Assembly: GCF_036906915.1 (NCBI RefSeq)
Contig: NZ_JBAKHX010000164.1
Location: 1-6,111, forward strand
Source: Phytohabitans sp036906915
GTDB lineage: Bacteria > Actinomycetota > Actinomycetes > Mycobacteriales > Micromonosporaceae
Reading direction: 5' to 3'
DNA length: 6,111 bases
Below the pieces are notes generated by a model. The model made no database searches. It saw only the letters and a program-made list of their open reading frames with translations, and had not been told where the DNA came from. This document shows, in pieces, positions 6,093 to 6,111 of the stretch. The position numbers and the translations under genes are program-made. The number at the start of each line of letters is the position of its first letter. Position 1 is the stretch's first letter.

Positions 6093-6094
6093 GG
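6088..6094 (+). repeat. Candidate right terminal inverted repeat of the IS
   Basis: TTAGGGG is the inverse of CCCCTAA at 44-50. It is followed by 17 bases (6095-6111) of presumed flanking DNA beginning TTG, as the left flank ends. It is kept despite the intron inserted 12 bases further in. Confidence 0.4.
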
Positions 6095-6111
6095 TTGAGC
6101 TGGGCAAACGC

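Larger units (their letters stand above)
44..6094 (+). mobile_element. IS1380-family insertion sequence, interrupted by a group II intron
   Basis: The transposase at 202-1581 identifies the family. The ends are inferred from a short inverted match, CCCCTAA at 44-50 and TTAGGGG at 6088-6094. Subtracting the 4348-bp group II intron leaves an IS of about 1.70 kb, a normal size for IS1380 elements, which supports this choice of ends. The match is only 7 clear bases, and the expected 4-bp target duplication is not seen (only TTG is shared), so the ends are tentative. The intron sits between the transposase stop and the right end, antisense to the transposase, and does not break its gene. Confidence 0.6.

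Noticed and set aside
38..6100. A 4-bp target duplication flanking the IS
   Set aside because: The four bases outside the candidate ends are ATTG and TTGA. Only TTG is shared, which is too short to claim.
1..6111. CRISPR array, tRNA or rRNA genes
   Set aside because: No regularly spaced repeats and no tRNA- or rRNA-like conserved segments were seen on either strand.

Overview
The window is a nest of mobile DNA from a high-GC bacterium. Its codon use (strong G/C third positions, GTG starts) and the style of its proteins point to an actinomycete, though no host housekeeping gene is present to confirm that. Read from the outside inward there are three layers. Layer 1 is an IS1380-family insertion sequence, about 44-6094. 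It has an intact 459-aa DDE transposase on the + strand (202-1581), a hairpin over the transposase ribosome binding site, a strong hairpin at its stop codon, and candidate terminal inverted repeats CCCCTAA/TTAGGGG. Without the DNA inserted in it, this IS would be about 1.7 kb.

Layer 2 is a group II intron on the - strand (6075 down to 1728), inserted between the transposase gene and the right end of the IS. Its 3' end is clear: a textbook domain V (1894-1862) starts on the stop codon of the intron's reverse transcriptase. It is followed by a domain VI whose basal stem pairs 1858-1846 with 1744-1731 and leaves a bulged A seven bases from the 3' splice site. The 5' end (GTGTG at 6075) is supported by two pairings, EBS2-IBS2 and EBS1-IBS1, to the sequence just upstream. 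IBS2 lies inside the right terminal repeat of the IS. The intron without its insert would be about 1.84 kb and encodes a reverse transcriptase/maturase of about 480 aa with no recognisable endonuclease domain.

Layer 3 is a roughly 2.5-kb serine-recombinase element (5418 down to 2911). It is inserted within the reverse transcriptase gene, precisely between residues 142 and 143 of the reconstructed protein (...LGIPT | VRDR...). It shares only CGG at its two junctions. It encodes a possible 13-codon leader, an 81-aa protein resembling DUF5372 (Y4bD/Y4pK-like), and a large serine recombinase of about 685 aa that ends 14 bases before the junction.

The reverse transcriptase carries a one-base frameshift near 2825 as well as the insertion, and the recombinase carries a one-base frameshift near 4027. 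Unless these are sequencing errors, the two inner elements are disabled, while the IS transposase is intact and both candidate IS ends survive. The IS could therefore still move the whole 6-kb composite. Nothing else is coding: 1-201, 1595-1727 and 5843-6111 hold only ends, structured RNA and control sequences.
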